Of a stretch of 40,526 nt of DNA, positions 21,577 through 30,949 are shown in pieces. A program made the translations under genes and the position numbers. The stretch's first letter is position 1. Each line of letters opens with the position of its first letter. The stretch lies in assembly GCA_945870885.1 (NCBI GenBank), contig CAMBTR010000003.1, forward strand, positions 1 through 40,526, in the 5' to 3' direction. The notes beneath the pieces were generated by a model. It was not told the origin of the DNA. It was given only the letters and a program-made list of their open reading frames with translations, and made no database searches. The DNA comes from Chryseobacterium gleum (lineage in GTDB: Bacteria > Bacteroidota > Bacteroidia > NS11-12g > UBA955).

Positions 21577-22434
21577 ATGAAAAAAATTCTATTATTCAGT
21601 TTGGTTTTCATTTTTGGTTTGGCAAAACTACAGGCACAAAAAGCTTGGGCCACACCAGACCCAATTAACCCCAATGATTCTATCACAATTTGGGTAGATC
21701 TAAAAAAGTGCGACCGTCAGCAATTAGCGGGGACTACGGACCCAATATATATGTGGACATGGTCGCCAAACGAGCATGCTGTTGGACATCCGTTGAACAA
21801 CGGAACATGGCTAGCCAGTAACGATGCATTGCAAATGCGTTCTGCGGGCAATGATTTATACTTCTATCGTATGATTCCAACGTCTTTCTACGAGGTTACA
21901 GCAGCTGAATTGTATAACAACGATATTAGTTTATTGTTAAAGAAAAAAGACGGTACGGGCACTGCCGCTGGAGAAGACAAAACCGAAGATTTAAAAATCG
22001 ATTTCGCACCTCCAGTTTCAGGACCTCAGAAGGTATCCCCCTTCCCTCGTTTGGCGAAAAAAGACACGTTGAGCATTGGCGCAACTGATGTATTAACCAT
22101 TTTCTACGATCGCAATTTGGAGACGAAGGACACTTTAAAAAACAAAGAGGACTTCTACTTATATCTTAGAGCTAGGACTGGCACAGGATTGACCGATTTC
22201 ATTCAGTTTGTTCCAATCACTAAGGTTGCGACTGAGCCTAAATTGGCCATGAAAAATCTAGGTGGCGGCAAATTTTCTTTGAGCATGATACCCAATAAGT
22301 TCTTTGCCTCCGTAAACCCTTCGAATCAAAATATTTTATCGGTGCAATTTCAAATTGTTCGAGGCAAAATCAGAAACTCAAACGACACCGTAGATGGCAC
22401 GTTTGAGTATTTCTTAAACCAGAACTGCGAATAA
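21577..22434 (+). CDS. Hypothetical secreted protein of the SusCD operon
   Basis: Signal peptide MKKILLFSLVFIFGLAKLQAQ; 6 nt after the preceding gene, same strand. Confidence 0.7.
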   Translation: MKKILLFSLVFIFGLAKLQAQKAWATPDPINPNDSITIWVDLKKCDRQQLAGTTDPIYMWTWSPNEHAVGHPLNNGTWLASNDALQMRSAGNDLYFYRMIPTSFYEVTAAELYNNDISLLLKKKDGTGTAAGEDKTEDLKIDFAPPVSGPQKVSPFPRLAKKDTLSIGATDVLTIFYDRNLETKDTLKNKEDFYLYLRARTGTGLTDFIQFVPITKVATEPKLAMKNLGGGKFSLSMIPNKFFASVNPSNQNILSVQFQIVRGKIRNSNDTVDGTFEYFLNQNCE

Positions 22435-22436
22435 GG

Positions 22437-23678
22437 TTAGCTGAAAAGCCCTTCGATTTCGATCTCGTTGCGGATCAAATCAGCCAACTCCTCCCGTTTG
22501 CGAATCAAATAGGCTTTACCTCCCTTAACCAATACTTCTGGGGGTCTGAGTCTAGCATTGTAATTATTACTCATGGAGAAGCCATATGCACCTGCATTCC
22601 TAATCCTTAAAACATCGCCCTCTCTAACCTCCGTTAGTTTGCGATCATAGCCCAAGGTATCCGTTTCGCAGATATATCCCACTACACTGTAGAGTCGTTG
22701 TGTGCCTTCTTCATTGGAAATATTCTCAATGAAGTGATAGGCATCGTAAAACATCGGTCGAATCAAGTGGTTCTGGCCTGAATCAACACCCACAAAAACG
22801 GTAGATGTTGTTTGTTTGATTACGTTTGCTTTCACCAACAAAGAACCCGATTCACTCACGATGAATTTCCCAGGTTCAAACCACAATTCCAATTCTTTCC
22901 CATAATCCTGACAAAACAATTTAAAGGCAGCCGCAATTTTATCTCCAATCTCCTCAATTTCTGTTACGATATCATCGGGTTTATACCCCACTTTAAAGCC
23001 ACTACCAAAATCCATAAACGCTAAATCTTTGAAATCCTTGGCTGCGTCAAAAAGTAACTCCGCACCGCGCAAGAAAACATCACCGTCCAAAATATCACTT
23101 CCCGTATGCATGTGCAATCCATTCACTTTGATTTTCAGGGACTCCACCACACGCAGAACATGTCTCAACTGATAAATTGAGATTCCAAACTTAGAATCAA
23201 TATGTCCCACCGAGATATGACTATGTCCACCAGCCATGATATGCGGATTCAACCGAATACAACACGGAACGGTATTCCCATATTCGCTGCCAAACTGCTC
23301 TAAAATGGAAATATTATCGATGTTGATATGGACACCTAGTTCAACCGCCGCTTTAATTTCATCAAAGTGCACGCAGTTGGGCGTATACATGATTTCATGG
23401 GGAGCAAACCCTGCTCTCAAGCCCAATTGTACTTCCTCTATTGAAACGGCATCTAAACCAGCCCCTTGAGATTTTAACAATCGCAAAATATTGACATTAT
23501 TTAGGGCTTTCAGTGCATAATGCAACTTCACTTTTACCCCAGGAAAGGCGCTGAGTAATCGTTTATACTGTAATTCGATTTTTTCGGCATGGTAAACATA
23601 AACCGGAGTGCCAAATTCTTCAGCAACCTGTCTTAACATTTCATTCGACAATCCAATTTCCATTTTTCTCTTGCTCAT
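22437..23678 (-). CDS. lysA: Diaminopimelate decarboxylase
   Basis: FGTPVYVYHAEKIELQY, VKLHYALKALNN, GAGLDAVSIEEVQLGL, GLHMHTGSDI, MDFGSGFKVGY, WFEPGKFIVSESG, CETDTLGYDR, NAGAYGFSMSNNYN. Confidence 0.95.
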   Translation of the reverse strand: MSKRKMEIGLSNEMLRQVAEEFGTPVYVYHAEKIELQYKRLLSAFPGVKVKLHYALKALNNVNILRLLKSQGAGLDAVSIEEVQLGLRAGFAPHEIMYTPNCVHFDEIKAAVELGVHINIDNISILEQFGSEYGNTVPCCIRLNPHIMAGGHSHISVGHIDSKFGISIYQLRHVLRVVESLKIKVNGLHMHTGSDILDGDVFLRGAELLFDAAKDFKDLAFMDFGSGFKVGYKPDDIVTEIEEIGDKIAAAFKLFCQDYGKELELWFEPGKFIVSESGSLLVKANVIKQTTSTVFVGVDSGQNHLIRPMFYDAYHFIENISNEEGTQRLYSVVGYICETDTLGYDRKLTEVREGDVLRIRNAGAYGFSMSNNYNARLRPPEVLVKGGKAYLIRKREELADLIRNEIEIEGLFS

Positions 23679-23752
23679 ATTATTTAGTTTTATTCTTTTT
23701 GATTTTAATTATTCTATTTTTTGATTTGATATTCGCTCACTGAACCATAACA

Positions 23753-23785
23753 AAAAAGGCGGGGTGAATATCACCCCGCCTTTTT
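23753..23785 (-). terminator. Rho-independent terminator after secDF
   Basis: AAAAAGGCGGGGTGA-ATA-TCACCCCGCCTTTTT; minus strand gives a 15-bp stem with a T run. Confidence 0.9.
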
Positions 23786-23802
23786 AAAAGTTCGAAGTGT
23801 TA

Positions 23803-26800
23803 TTATTGAATCTGTTTCTTCTTAGAAGAAAAGTCAACTACGATTGGTGTTGCAATACATATTGAAGAATAAGTACCAACGACTACACCAATCAACAAAG
23901 CCAATGAGAAGCCTTTCAACGCGTCTCCACCAAATAGGAACAATATCAAAACAACTACAAATACGGTAGCTGAAGTAATAATGGTACGACTCAATGTATC
24001 GTTAATCGCAGTATTGATTAACGCTTCATCGTTGCGATCTACACGTTTAGATGTCAAGAATTCACGAATACGGTCAAATACAATTACCGTATCGTTAATT
24101 GAATATCCTAACAAGGTCAACAATGCAGCAATCAAATTCTGGTCAAAGTCTGTTGGGAAAGGAACCACACCATCCAAAATGGCGAAGAATGACAATACCA
24201 CCAATACGTCGTGAATCAAAGCTACTGTTGCACCCATACCATAAGCTATGCTTCTGAATCGGAATACAATATATAAGAAAATACCTACTACCGTTAAGAT
24301 TACCAAGAATGCACTCTTGTCACGAGTACTTGTAGCAATTGCAGCACCCACTTTTGAAGAACTTAAAATAGGATCGCCTTCTGCCAACTTAAAGCCTTTC
24401 AATGCCGTCAAAACAGCGGTACGAACTGAGTCGCGACCTTCCTGCCCTTGTGCATCAATCATATAGGTAGTAACCAAACGGAACTGCCCTTGGTTACCAA
24501 AAGTTTTTACTTCGTTACTTGACCCTTTCATGGCGTTATCCAAAGCCACCTTAATATCTTCTGTTTGATACTTCTTACTTGCATCAAATTGAACAACATA
24601 AGAATAACCCCCTTTGAAGTCAATACCAGTATTAATACCTCCTTTAGAAATAAATGCAATCAATCCAACCAATATAACAAACCCTGAAGCCATATAGTAT
24701 TTCTTTCGGTTTGATACGAAATCAATATTAGAATTCTTTAAGAAGCTCTTGTTCCACGGTGCGTCAAAACTAATTTCTAAGCCCTTATCAGCACGACGAT
24801 CCAACAACAAACGAGTGATGAACAACGCCGTAAACATTGAACTAAAGATACCAATTACCAAGATAATCGCAAATCCATAAGCAGGACCCGCACCGGCAAA
24901 TGTTAGAATGAATCCGGCCAACAAAGTAGTAATGTTAGAATCCACAATGGCACTCATCGCATGTTTAAATCCATCTGCAATGGCTGTTTTCATTCCTTTA
25001 CCAGCAGCCAATTCATCTTTAATACGCTCGTAAATCAACACGTTGGCATCAACCGCCATACCCACAGTTAAGATAATACCCGCCATACCAGGCAATGTCA
25101 ATGCTGCACCCATACTGGCCAATACCCCCATAATCAAGAATACGTTACCCAATACCGCAACAATTGCCATCCAACCCGCACGGCTGTAATACAACACCAT
25201 GAATAGAATAGTAGTAATAAACCCGAACAATAGTGAATTCAAACCACGGTCGATAGAATCTTGACCCAATGACGCACCCACTTGTTCGCTCGCTACAATT
25301 TTCGCAGGAGCAGGCAATTTACCCGCCTTCAAAACGTTTGCCAAATCATTGGCTTCACGGATATCAAAGTTTCCGGTAATTTGACTGTTACCACCGCTAA
25401 TTTTTTGATTTACTACTGGGGCAGAGTATACGCGCTCATCCAAAACAACCGCAATGTATTTGCCGATGTTTCTTCCTGTTACTTGCGCCCACTGTGTTCC
25501 TGCCTTAGAGGTCATTTCCATAGAAACTTCCAATTCACCGGTTGGTGAAGTATTTACACGCGCATCAGAAATAATATTATCATCTTCAGCTGAAAGCGCA
25601 GCGTTTCCGTCGCGATCCAACTTTAAGAAATAAACAAAATACTCATCTGAATTCACTGCTTCTTTTCCATCGGCATTGAAATCACGAGGTTTTGCACTGT
25701 AAGCCACTTTTGCATTTTCAATTCTCAAAACGGCAACATAACGCTCATCTTCCAACATTTTGCCCAAAACTGCACGATCTGCCTTTTTTACAACTGCAAT
25801 CGCTGAACCTGGACCATCGTTTCCGAAAGACTTTAATACTTTAGCTAAAGGACTTCCGTTTGCTTCGTCCTTCTTTGCATCTTTTTTCTTGTTGTCTGCA
25901 ACTTTAGGACTATCGGCAACTGCCGCAGTCGTTGTTGTCGCTGGGGTAGTCGCTACCGCCGAAGCAACCGGTGCCGCCGTTGCATTCACTACGCCAGAAT
26001 CCATAGAGGCTGAATCAGGAACTTCGGTAATAGGCGCAGCCGACATTTTGCTCGCTTTGTATAAGGCATTTAATATACGAGTACCGTCTCTACGCTGACC
26101 GTCGTTTCCGTATACTTCATAAAACTCCAATTTGGCACTCTTTTCCACCAATTCTTCCATTCTACGTGGGTTGTCGACACCAGGTAATTCTACACTGATA
26201 CGACCACCATCGATTTTCTGAATGGTAGGCTGAGTAACGTTTGATTGGTTGATACGTTTTTCAACCACTTCGTATACGCGATCAACCGCACTTTTGGTTT
26301 CAACATCCAAGTAATTCAAAACCTCGCCTTCAGAACTATTGCTCTGAATTACACCTTTGTTGCCTTTGGCAAACAAATTGGCCATATTTCTGCTCGGGCT
26401 GTTTTTCTTAAAACTGGCAACGAATGCTTTTACGAAATCTGCACCATTGTCACGAACTGCAACATTGGCTTCATCAATCGCACGGTTTAAATCGCGATCC
26501 TTTGAATCGTTGGAAAGCACCTTAACAACAGCGCCTTTATCCACTTCCAAGATTACGTTCATTCCACCGCGTAAATCCAAACCTAAGTTGATTTCACGCT
26601 GTTTACATTCAAAGTAGGTGAACCCTGCGATTCCCACACTATAAATTTCTTGATTGCCTAAACTGTCGATGTAACGGCGATAAGCTTCTTTGTTATCTCC
26701 ACCTTTTTCAGCAGCTTTTGCGGCAAATGCTTTTGCCTCTTTTTCAAATCCTTGGGCTTTCCAAGTAAACGACAACTGGAACAAACACGCGAGTGCTAGA

Positions 26801-26841
26801 ACAATCGAAAATCCTACAATAGTTTTATTGGTTTTCATCAC
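23803..26841 (-). CDS. secDF: Fused protein translocase subunit SecDF
   Basis: GLDLRGGMNVILEV, VEKRINQSNVTQPTIQKIDGGRISVELPGV, LTLPGMAGIILTVGMAVDANVLIYERIKDE (SecD); GIDFKGGYSYVVQF, LTLLGYSINDTVIVFDRIRE (SecF). Confidence 0.98.
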   Translation of the reverse strand: MMKTNKTIVGFSIVLALACLFQLSFTWKAQGFEKEAKAFAAKAAEKGGDNKEAYRRYIDSLGNQEIYSVGIAGFTYFECKQREINLGLDLRGGMNVILEVDKGAVVKVLSNDSKDRDLNRAIDEANVAVRDNGADFVKAFVASFKKNSPSRNMANLFAKGNKGVIQSNSSEGEVLNYLDVETKSAVDRVYEVVEKRINQSNVTQPTIQKIDGGRISVELPGVDNPRRMEELVEKSAKLEFYEVYGNDGQRRDGTRILNALYKASKMSAAPITEVPDSASMDSGVVNATAAPVASAVATTPATTTTAAVADSPKVADNKKKDAKKDEANGSPLAKVLKSFGNDGPGSAIAVVKKADRAVLGKMLEDERYVAVLRIENAKVAYSAKPRDFNADGKEAVNSDEYFVYFLKLDRDGNAALSAEDDNIISDARVNTSPTGELEVSMEMTSKAGTQWAQVTGRNIGKYIAVVLDERVYSAPVVNQKISGGNSQITGNFDIREANDLANVLKAGKLPAPAKIVASEQVGASLGQDSIDRGLNSLLFGFITTILFMVLYYSRAGWMAIVAVLGNVFLIMGVLASMGAALTLPGMAGIILTVGMAVDANVLIYERIKDELAAGKGMKTAIADGFKHAMSAIVDSNITTLLAGFILTFAGAGPAYGFAIILVIGIFSSMFTALFITRLLLDRRADKGLEISFDAPWNKSFLKNSNIDFVSNRKKYYMASGFVILVGLIAFISKGGINTGIDFKGGYSYVVQFDASKKYQTEDIKVALDNAMKGSSNEVKTFGNQGQFRLVTTYMIDAQGQEGRDSVRTAVLTALKGFKLAEGDPILSSSKVGAAIATSTRDKSAFLVILTVVGIFLYIVFRFRSIAYGMGATVALIHDVLVVLSFFAILDGVVPFPTDFDQNLIAALLTLLGYSINDTVIVFDRIREFLTSKRVDRNDEALINTAINDTLSRTIITSATVFVVVLILFLFGGDALKGFSLALLIGVVVGTYSSICIATPIVVDFSSKKKQIQ

Positions 26842-26893
26842 TATATAAAAGTATCCAAATTATGGAAGCGCGAAAATAAGGAAAAAAAACAAG

Positions 26894-28003
26894 TTAATGA
26901 CCTCCCAACGAATTGGCTTGCAATTTTTGCAACAATAATTTTATTTCTTGGGCCGAATAACCCTTCATGCAACGAAAATGGCCCTGCGGACAGGCATCAA
27001 AACCCAACTTTGAACAGGGATGACAGGACAAATCCTTAGGCAGAAGATGTAATACGTTTTTATTTTTGTATCCCGCAGCAAATCCCAACCCAGGATCAGT
27101 GCTTCCCCAAATTACGAGCAATGGTTTATTATATTTGGCCGCAACATGACTAAAACCTGTATCGCCACCTATCACAAAATCACTCAAAGCAATGCATCGT
27201 GAAGATGTTTCCAAATCAAAAAGGCCCACCCCATCAAATAATCGATTACCAAACTCCGCAACCAACTCCACCGCCAACTCATTTTCGTTGGCACCACCAA
27301 TTAAATACCAGTTATTATTGTCCTGACTAAAAATATCCTGCCACACCGATTTCGTTATCTTCTTGGTTTCATAGGTGCCACCTAGAATTGCAACGCCATA
27401 ACTACCATGGAAATTCGCTTCACCAAAGGTTGAAATATCACCCGGAACAACCCTCTGAGAATCTTCTGAAAATCCGGAATATACAGGAAGTCCAACCGAC
27501 CAATCCCTGATTTCAATTTCCCCGTAACCAAGACGTTTCATTAACTGATTGGCCGCATCCAAATAGCGCTCTTGCACGTGAGATACTTTAAATTGAGGCG
27601 ATTTGGTTTTCACATAAAGCCATCGAGTAAAACGCTTCTTTTCATAGCCTTGCACTTTTAACATTTTCGATCCTCCAGACGCAAAGGAACCTCGAATCAA
27701 TAATGGAATGCCATTTAAAAAGGAAGCCAAAAACAACACCAACCGTACACCATACGATCGCAAATTGCAATGCAAATCCAATATCCCGTCATATTTTTCC
27801 GCTTTCAGCTTATCGAACAAACTTGGATCTCCCCATGTAAAAAACTGGTCCGCCGCCTCGCCACCGTGTAACAAGTCACCCATCTTGGGCTTGGTATGCA
27901 AATGGACTTCCACCCCTCGCTGCTTCCGCAATGCATACAAAATTGGCGCGGTAAGAACCACATCGCCCAAGCTGCTCAAACGGATGACTAAAATTTTCTT
28001 CAT
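26894..28003 (-). CDS. Glycosyltransferase family 9 / heptosyltransferase-like protein
   Basis: MKKILVIRLSSLGDVVLTAPILYALRKQ; C-terminal DFVIGGDTGFSHVAAKYNKPLLVIWGSTDP. Confidence 0.93.
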   Translation of the reverse strand: MKKILVIRLSSLGDVVLTAPILYALRKQRGVEVHLHTKPKMGDLLHGGEAADQFFTWGDPSLFDKLKAEKYDGILDLHCNLRSYGVRLVLFLASFLNGIPLLIRGSFASGGSKMLKVQGYEKKRFTRWLYVKTKSPQFKVSHVQERYLDAANQLMKRLGYGEIEIRDWSVGLPVYSGFSEDSQRVVPGDISTFGEANFHGSYGVAILGGTYETKKITKSVWQDIFSQDNNNWYLIGGANENELAVELVAEFGNRLFDGVGLFDLETSSRCIALSDFVIGGDTGFSHVAAKYNKPLLVIWGSTDPGLGFAAGYKNKNVLHLLPKDLSCHPCSKLGFDACPQGHFRCMKGYSAQEIKLLLQKLQANSLGGH

Positions 28004-28019
28004 GATGCGATGCGTTCGA

Positions 28020-29771
28020 TTAACGGCTTACCTTTTTCCGCTTTGCAAGATACGCTTCAAATTCAACCAAATTCAATGCGTTCAGCGTCTGCGAAGTTTG
28101 CAATCCGCCTTTTTGTCCGCTCAAAACCCCAAAATGCATATCCAAATACCCCCTTTTCTCATGGGCATCGGGGTTTACAGAAACCATAACGCCCTTCTCC
28201 ATCGCATAGTCGATGTATCGCCAATCTATATCTAAACGATACGGATGCGCATTCAACTCCAAAGCCACCCCATTCGCAGCACAAGCATCAATCACCTTGT
28301 GATGATCAATTGGATAACCTTCTCGCATCAGCAACAATCGCCCCGTAGGATGCCCCAATATCGTAGTATATGGATTTTCGATGGCGCGCAGCAAACGGTC
28401 CATCGACTTGTCTAGTGTCATATTGAGGTTGCTATGCACGGATGCCACCACCAAATCAAACTGACGTAAAATCTCGGGTTCATAATCCAAATCGCCATTG
28501 CCTAAAATATCACTTTCAATTCCCTTAAAAATCTTGAATGGACAAAGCTGTTGATTCAATGTATCAATCTCTTCAAATTGCTGCAACACCCGCTCCACCT
28601 GCAATCCACGAGCATATCCCGCTGTTTTGGAGTGGTCACAAATACCCAAATACTCCATTCCGATTTCCATGGCAAATAGCGCCATTTCCTCCACCGAATT
28701 GAGTCCATCCGAATAAGTTGTATGGTTGTGCAACACCCCTTTGATGTCGGCATATTTTAACAACGATGCTTCTTCTACCGGTCTTTCCATTTCACGATGT
28801 CCTTCGCGGCGACTCGGCACCACAAAACCAACCCCCTTAGAAGCATAAGTTTCGCGGTCGTTTCCTTTCCAATCTGAAGAAGTATACTCCAACAACTCAA
28901 GGTGCCTGGCCGCCGCGCCGCGCTCAAACAACATCCGATCAAAATCCGAGTGCATCACGACCTCAATTTCCATCACAAACCCTTGTTCGTGCCTCAGAAC
29001 ACCGGCCTCTTCATCCATCGTCCATCCTTCAAAAGGGTCAATTCGAGTTTGATTACCAACGGGAACTGAATCTAAATCGCTAGCAAATTCGACGCTATTG
29101 CCGCCGCCTGCGGCGGCGACCTCCTCCCACTCCGCTGAAGAAATCCCACTCATTTCCATCGCCGTGGTCAGCAGCACCAACCGTTCTATCACATCACTTT
29201 TGCGATAATAATCGCCCGTAAATTCATGTCGCTCATCGCCAAAAACCAATCTCATCCCCGCCAAAAACGACTCCGCATAGGGCATCACTCGGGCCAAATG
29301 GAATTTCCCTCGCGCGCCGTATGAAAACTCAATGGCAGCCATAATCGTTTGTTGCGTTTTGTAGCCAAAACCACTGACTTCCACCAAGCGATTCTGCCTG
29401 CATGCATCAAACAAATCCTCCACCGTATCAATCCCCAATTCCTGCCAAATCAGCCTCACTTTTTTTGGTCCGAGCCCCTTAACCCCCAACATCGCAATCA
29501 GCCCGTTGGGCGTAACTGCCAACAAATCCTCCAACGCCGGAAATCTCCTCGAAACACTATACTCTACAATCGCTTTGGCCACCGACTTCCCCACCCCCGG
29601 AATCAATAACAATTGCGATTCTTGCAAATCTGAAAGTGGCTCTTTGATTTTTCGCAAATTGAAAGCACCCGAAGCAAAGGCCTTATACTTAAAAGGATTC
29701 TCTTCATGCAATTCAGCCAAACTCGCATACAACTGCAAGGCTTTTACGATTTCATGATTATCCACCGACAT
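28020..29771 (-). CDS. PolX-like protein: HhH region, degenerate polymerase-X region, intact-looking PHP phosphoesterase domain
   Basis: HhH LLLIPGVGKSVAKAIVEY, LGVKGLGPKKVRLIW; PHP VLHNHTTYSDG, YLGICDHS, FKGIESDILGNGDLDY, VVASVHSN, ILGHPTGRLL, ELNAHPYRLD, SVNPDAHE. Confidence 0.9.
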   Translation of the reverse strand: MSVDNHEIVKALQLYASLAELHEENPFKYKAFASGAFNLRKIKEPLSDLQESQLLLIPGVGKSVAKAIVEYSVSRRFPALEDLLAVTPNGLIAMLGVKGLGPKKVRLIWQELGIDTVEDLFDACRQNRLVEVSGFGYKTQQTIMAAIEFSYGARGKFHLARVMPYAESFLAGMRLVFGDERHEFTGDYYRKSDVIERLVLLTTAMEMSGISSAEWEEVAAAGGGNSVEFASDLDSVPVGNQTRIDPFEGWTMDEEAGVLRHEQGFVMEIEVVMHSDFDRMLFERGAAARHLELLEYTSSDWKGNDRETYASKGVGFVVPSRREGHREMERPVEEASLLKYADIKGVLHNHTTYSDGLNSVEEMALFAMEIGMEYLGICDHSKTAGYARGLQVERVLQQFEEIDTLNQQLCPFKIFKGIESDILGNGDLDYEPEILRQFDLVVASVHSNLNMTLDKSMDRLLRAIENPYTTILGHPTGRLLLMREGYPIDHHKVIDACAANGVALELNAHPYRLDIDWRYIDYAMEKGVMVSVNPDAHEKRGYLDMHFGVLSGQKGGLQTSQTLNALNLVEFEAYLAKRKKVSR

Positions 29772-29797
29772 ATATTCTCAAATCAACCCAAAAGATA

Positions 29798-30937
29798 TCA
29801 AACCCCCAAATCCTTTTCAATCACTTGAATCACCTCATCGGCAACCCAAGAACTCAACGCAACACCCATACCGCCCATTCTCACCGCCAAACAAACCCTA
29901 TCACTATGCCATCCGATGATTGGATTCCTATTCTCATTCATCCCCATCACCCCAGACCATTCATAGTCAAACTCAACCGCGCGGCCCGGCAATACCACCG
30001 ATTCCAAATACGATTTTAAATACTCCCTAAATTGATGCGTAACCTCCATCTCCATCGTCTCCTCCCCCACAAAATCCAAATTCCGACCTCCGCCAATCAA
30101 TACCCGATCACCCCCCAATTCCCTAAAATAAATATATCCTTTGTCGGCATGAAAAATCCCCTCAAATGGCAACTTTCCCATCGATTTCGTCACAAAAACC
30201 TGACCTCTCGCCGGCGAAACGGCCAAATCAGGAATCAATCGCTTGCTAAAACCATTGGTACAAATCAACAACCTCGAACACTCCACCACCAACCCACTAG
30301 CCAACTGCAACCTCACAAAATCCGAACTTTCCTCCCAATCCAAAACACGCATCCCCTCATAAATTTCAACCCCGGCCTGCAAAGCATCTTCCCTCACCGC
30401 CTTATATAACAAATGACTCTGAAGTCCGCCCTCCAAAGGTGATAAAACACCCTCCTTCATCACGTTCATTCCCGCGGAAATGGTATCGCACAACTCAAAT
30501 GATTCTTTGCCATGAACCGGACGCAACATCGCATTCAAACCATTCAAATGATCAAAAACCCGAACTGCCTCCTCGGAATCGCTAGCAGAAAAAACCTCCG
30601 TCCCGCCAGTTGCCTGGAAACCAATCCTTGCAGCACCGTATCGACCCAACAATTTCTGAATCCCTAAATACCGCTTTTCATACAATCCAACCGCCTCCAA
30701 CTCGCTCGTCCGTGCGATTTCGTCCAGCATCTCCCCTGCACTGCCAAAACAAGCAAAACCGGCATTGCGCAAACTCGCCGCGTTACCCAAAGCATGTTCG
30801 TCCAACACCACAACCCTAGCAGCAGGAAAAGTTTCCTTAATCCGACGTGCACTTTGCAGCCCAACCAAACCCGCACCAATTATCACCCAATCAGCCTTGC
30901 CAAAGCCCTGTTGCTCCCAATAGCTGATTGTGTTCAT
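29798..30937 (-). CDS. FAD-dependent amino-acid-oxidase-type oxidoreductase (DAO family)
   Basis: ADWVIIGAGLVGLQSARRIKETFPAARVVVLDE; SLRNAGFACFGSAGE; C-terminal WSGVMGMNENRNPIIGWHSDRVCLAVRMGGMGVALS. Confidence 0.9.
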   Translation of the reverse strand: MNTISYWEQQGFGKADWVIIGAGLVGLQSARRIKETFPAARVVVLDEHALGNAASLRNAGFACFGSAGEMLDEIARTSELEAVGLYEKRYLGIQKLLGRYGAARIGFQATGGTEVFSASDSEEAVRVFDHLNGLNAMLRPVHGKESFELCDTISAGMNVMKEGVLSPLEGGLQSHLLYKAVREDALQAGVEIYEGMRVLDWEESSDFVRLQLASGLVVECSRLLICTNGFSKRLIPDLAVSPARGQVFVTKSMGKLPFEGIFHADKGYIYFRELGGDRVLIGGGRNLDFVGEETMEMEVTHQFREYLKSYLESVVLPGRAVEFDYEWSGVMGMNENRNPIIGWHSDRVCLAVRMGGMGVALSSWVADEVIQVIEKDLGV

Positions 30938-30949
30938 CGCAGCGCTACA

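Noticed and set aside
27708-28235. 175-aa + strand ORF
   Set aside because: Antisense to GT9 and the PolX-like gene; composition typical of a shadow ORF.
30032-30409. 125-aa + strand ORF
   Set aside because: Antisense to the FAD oxidoreductase; low-complexity His/Pro/Gln composition typical of a shadow ORF.
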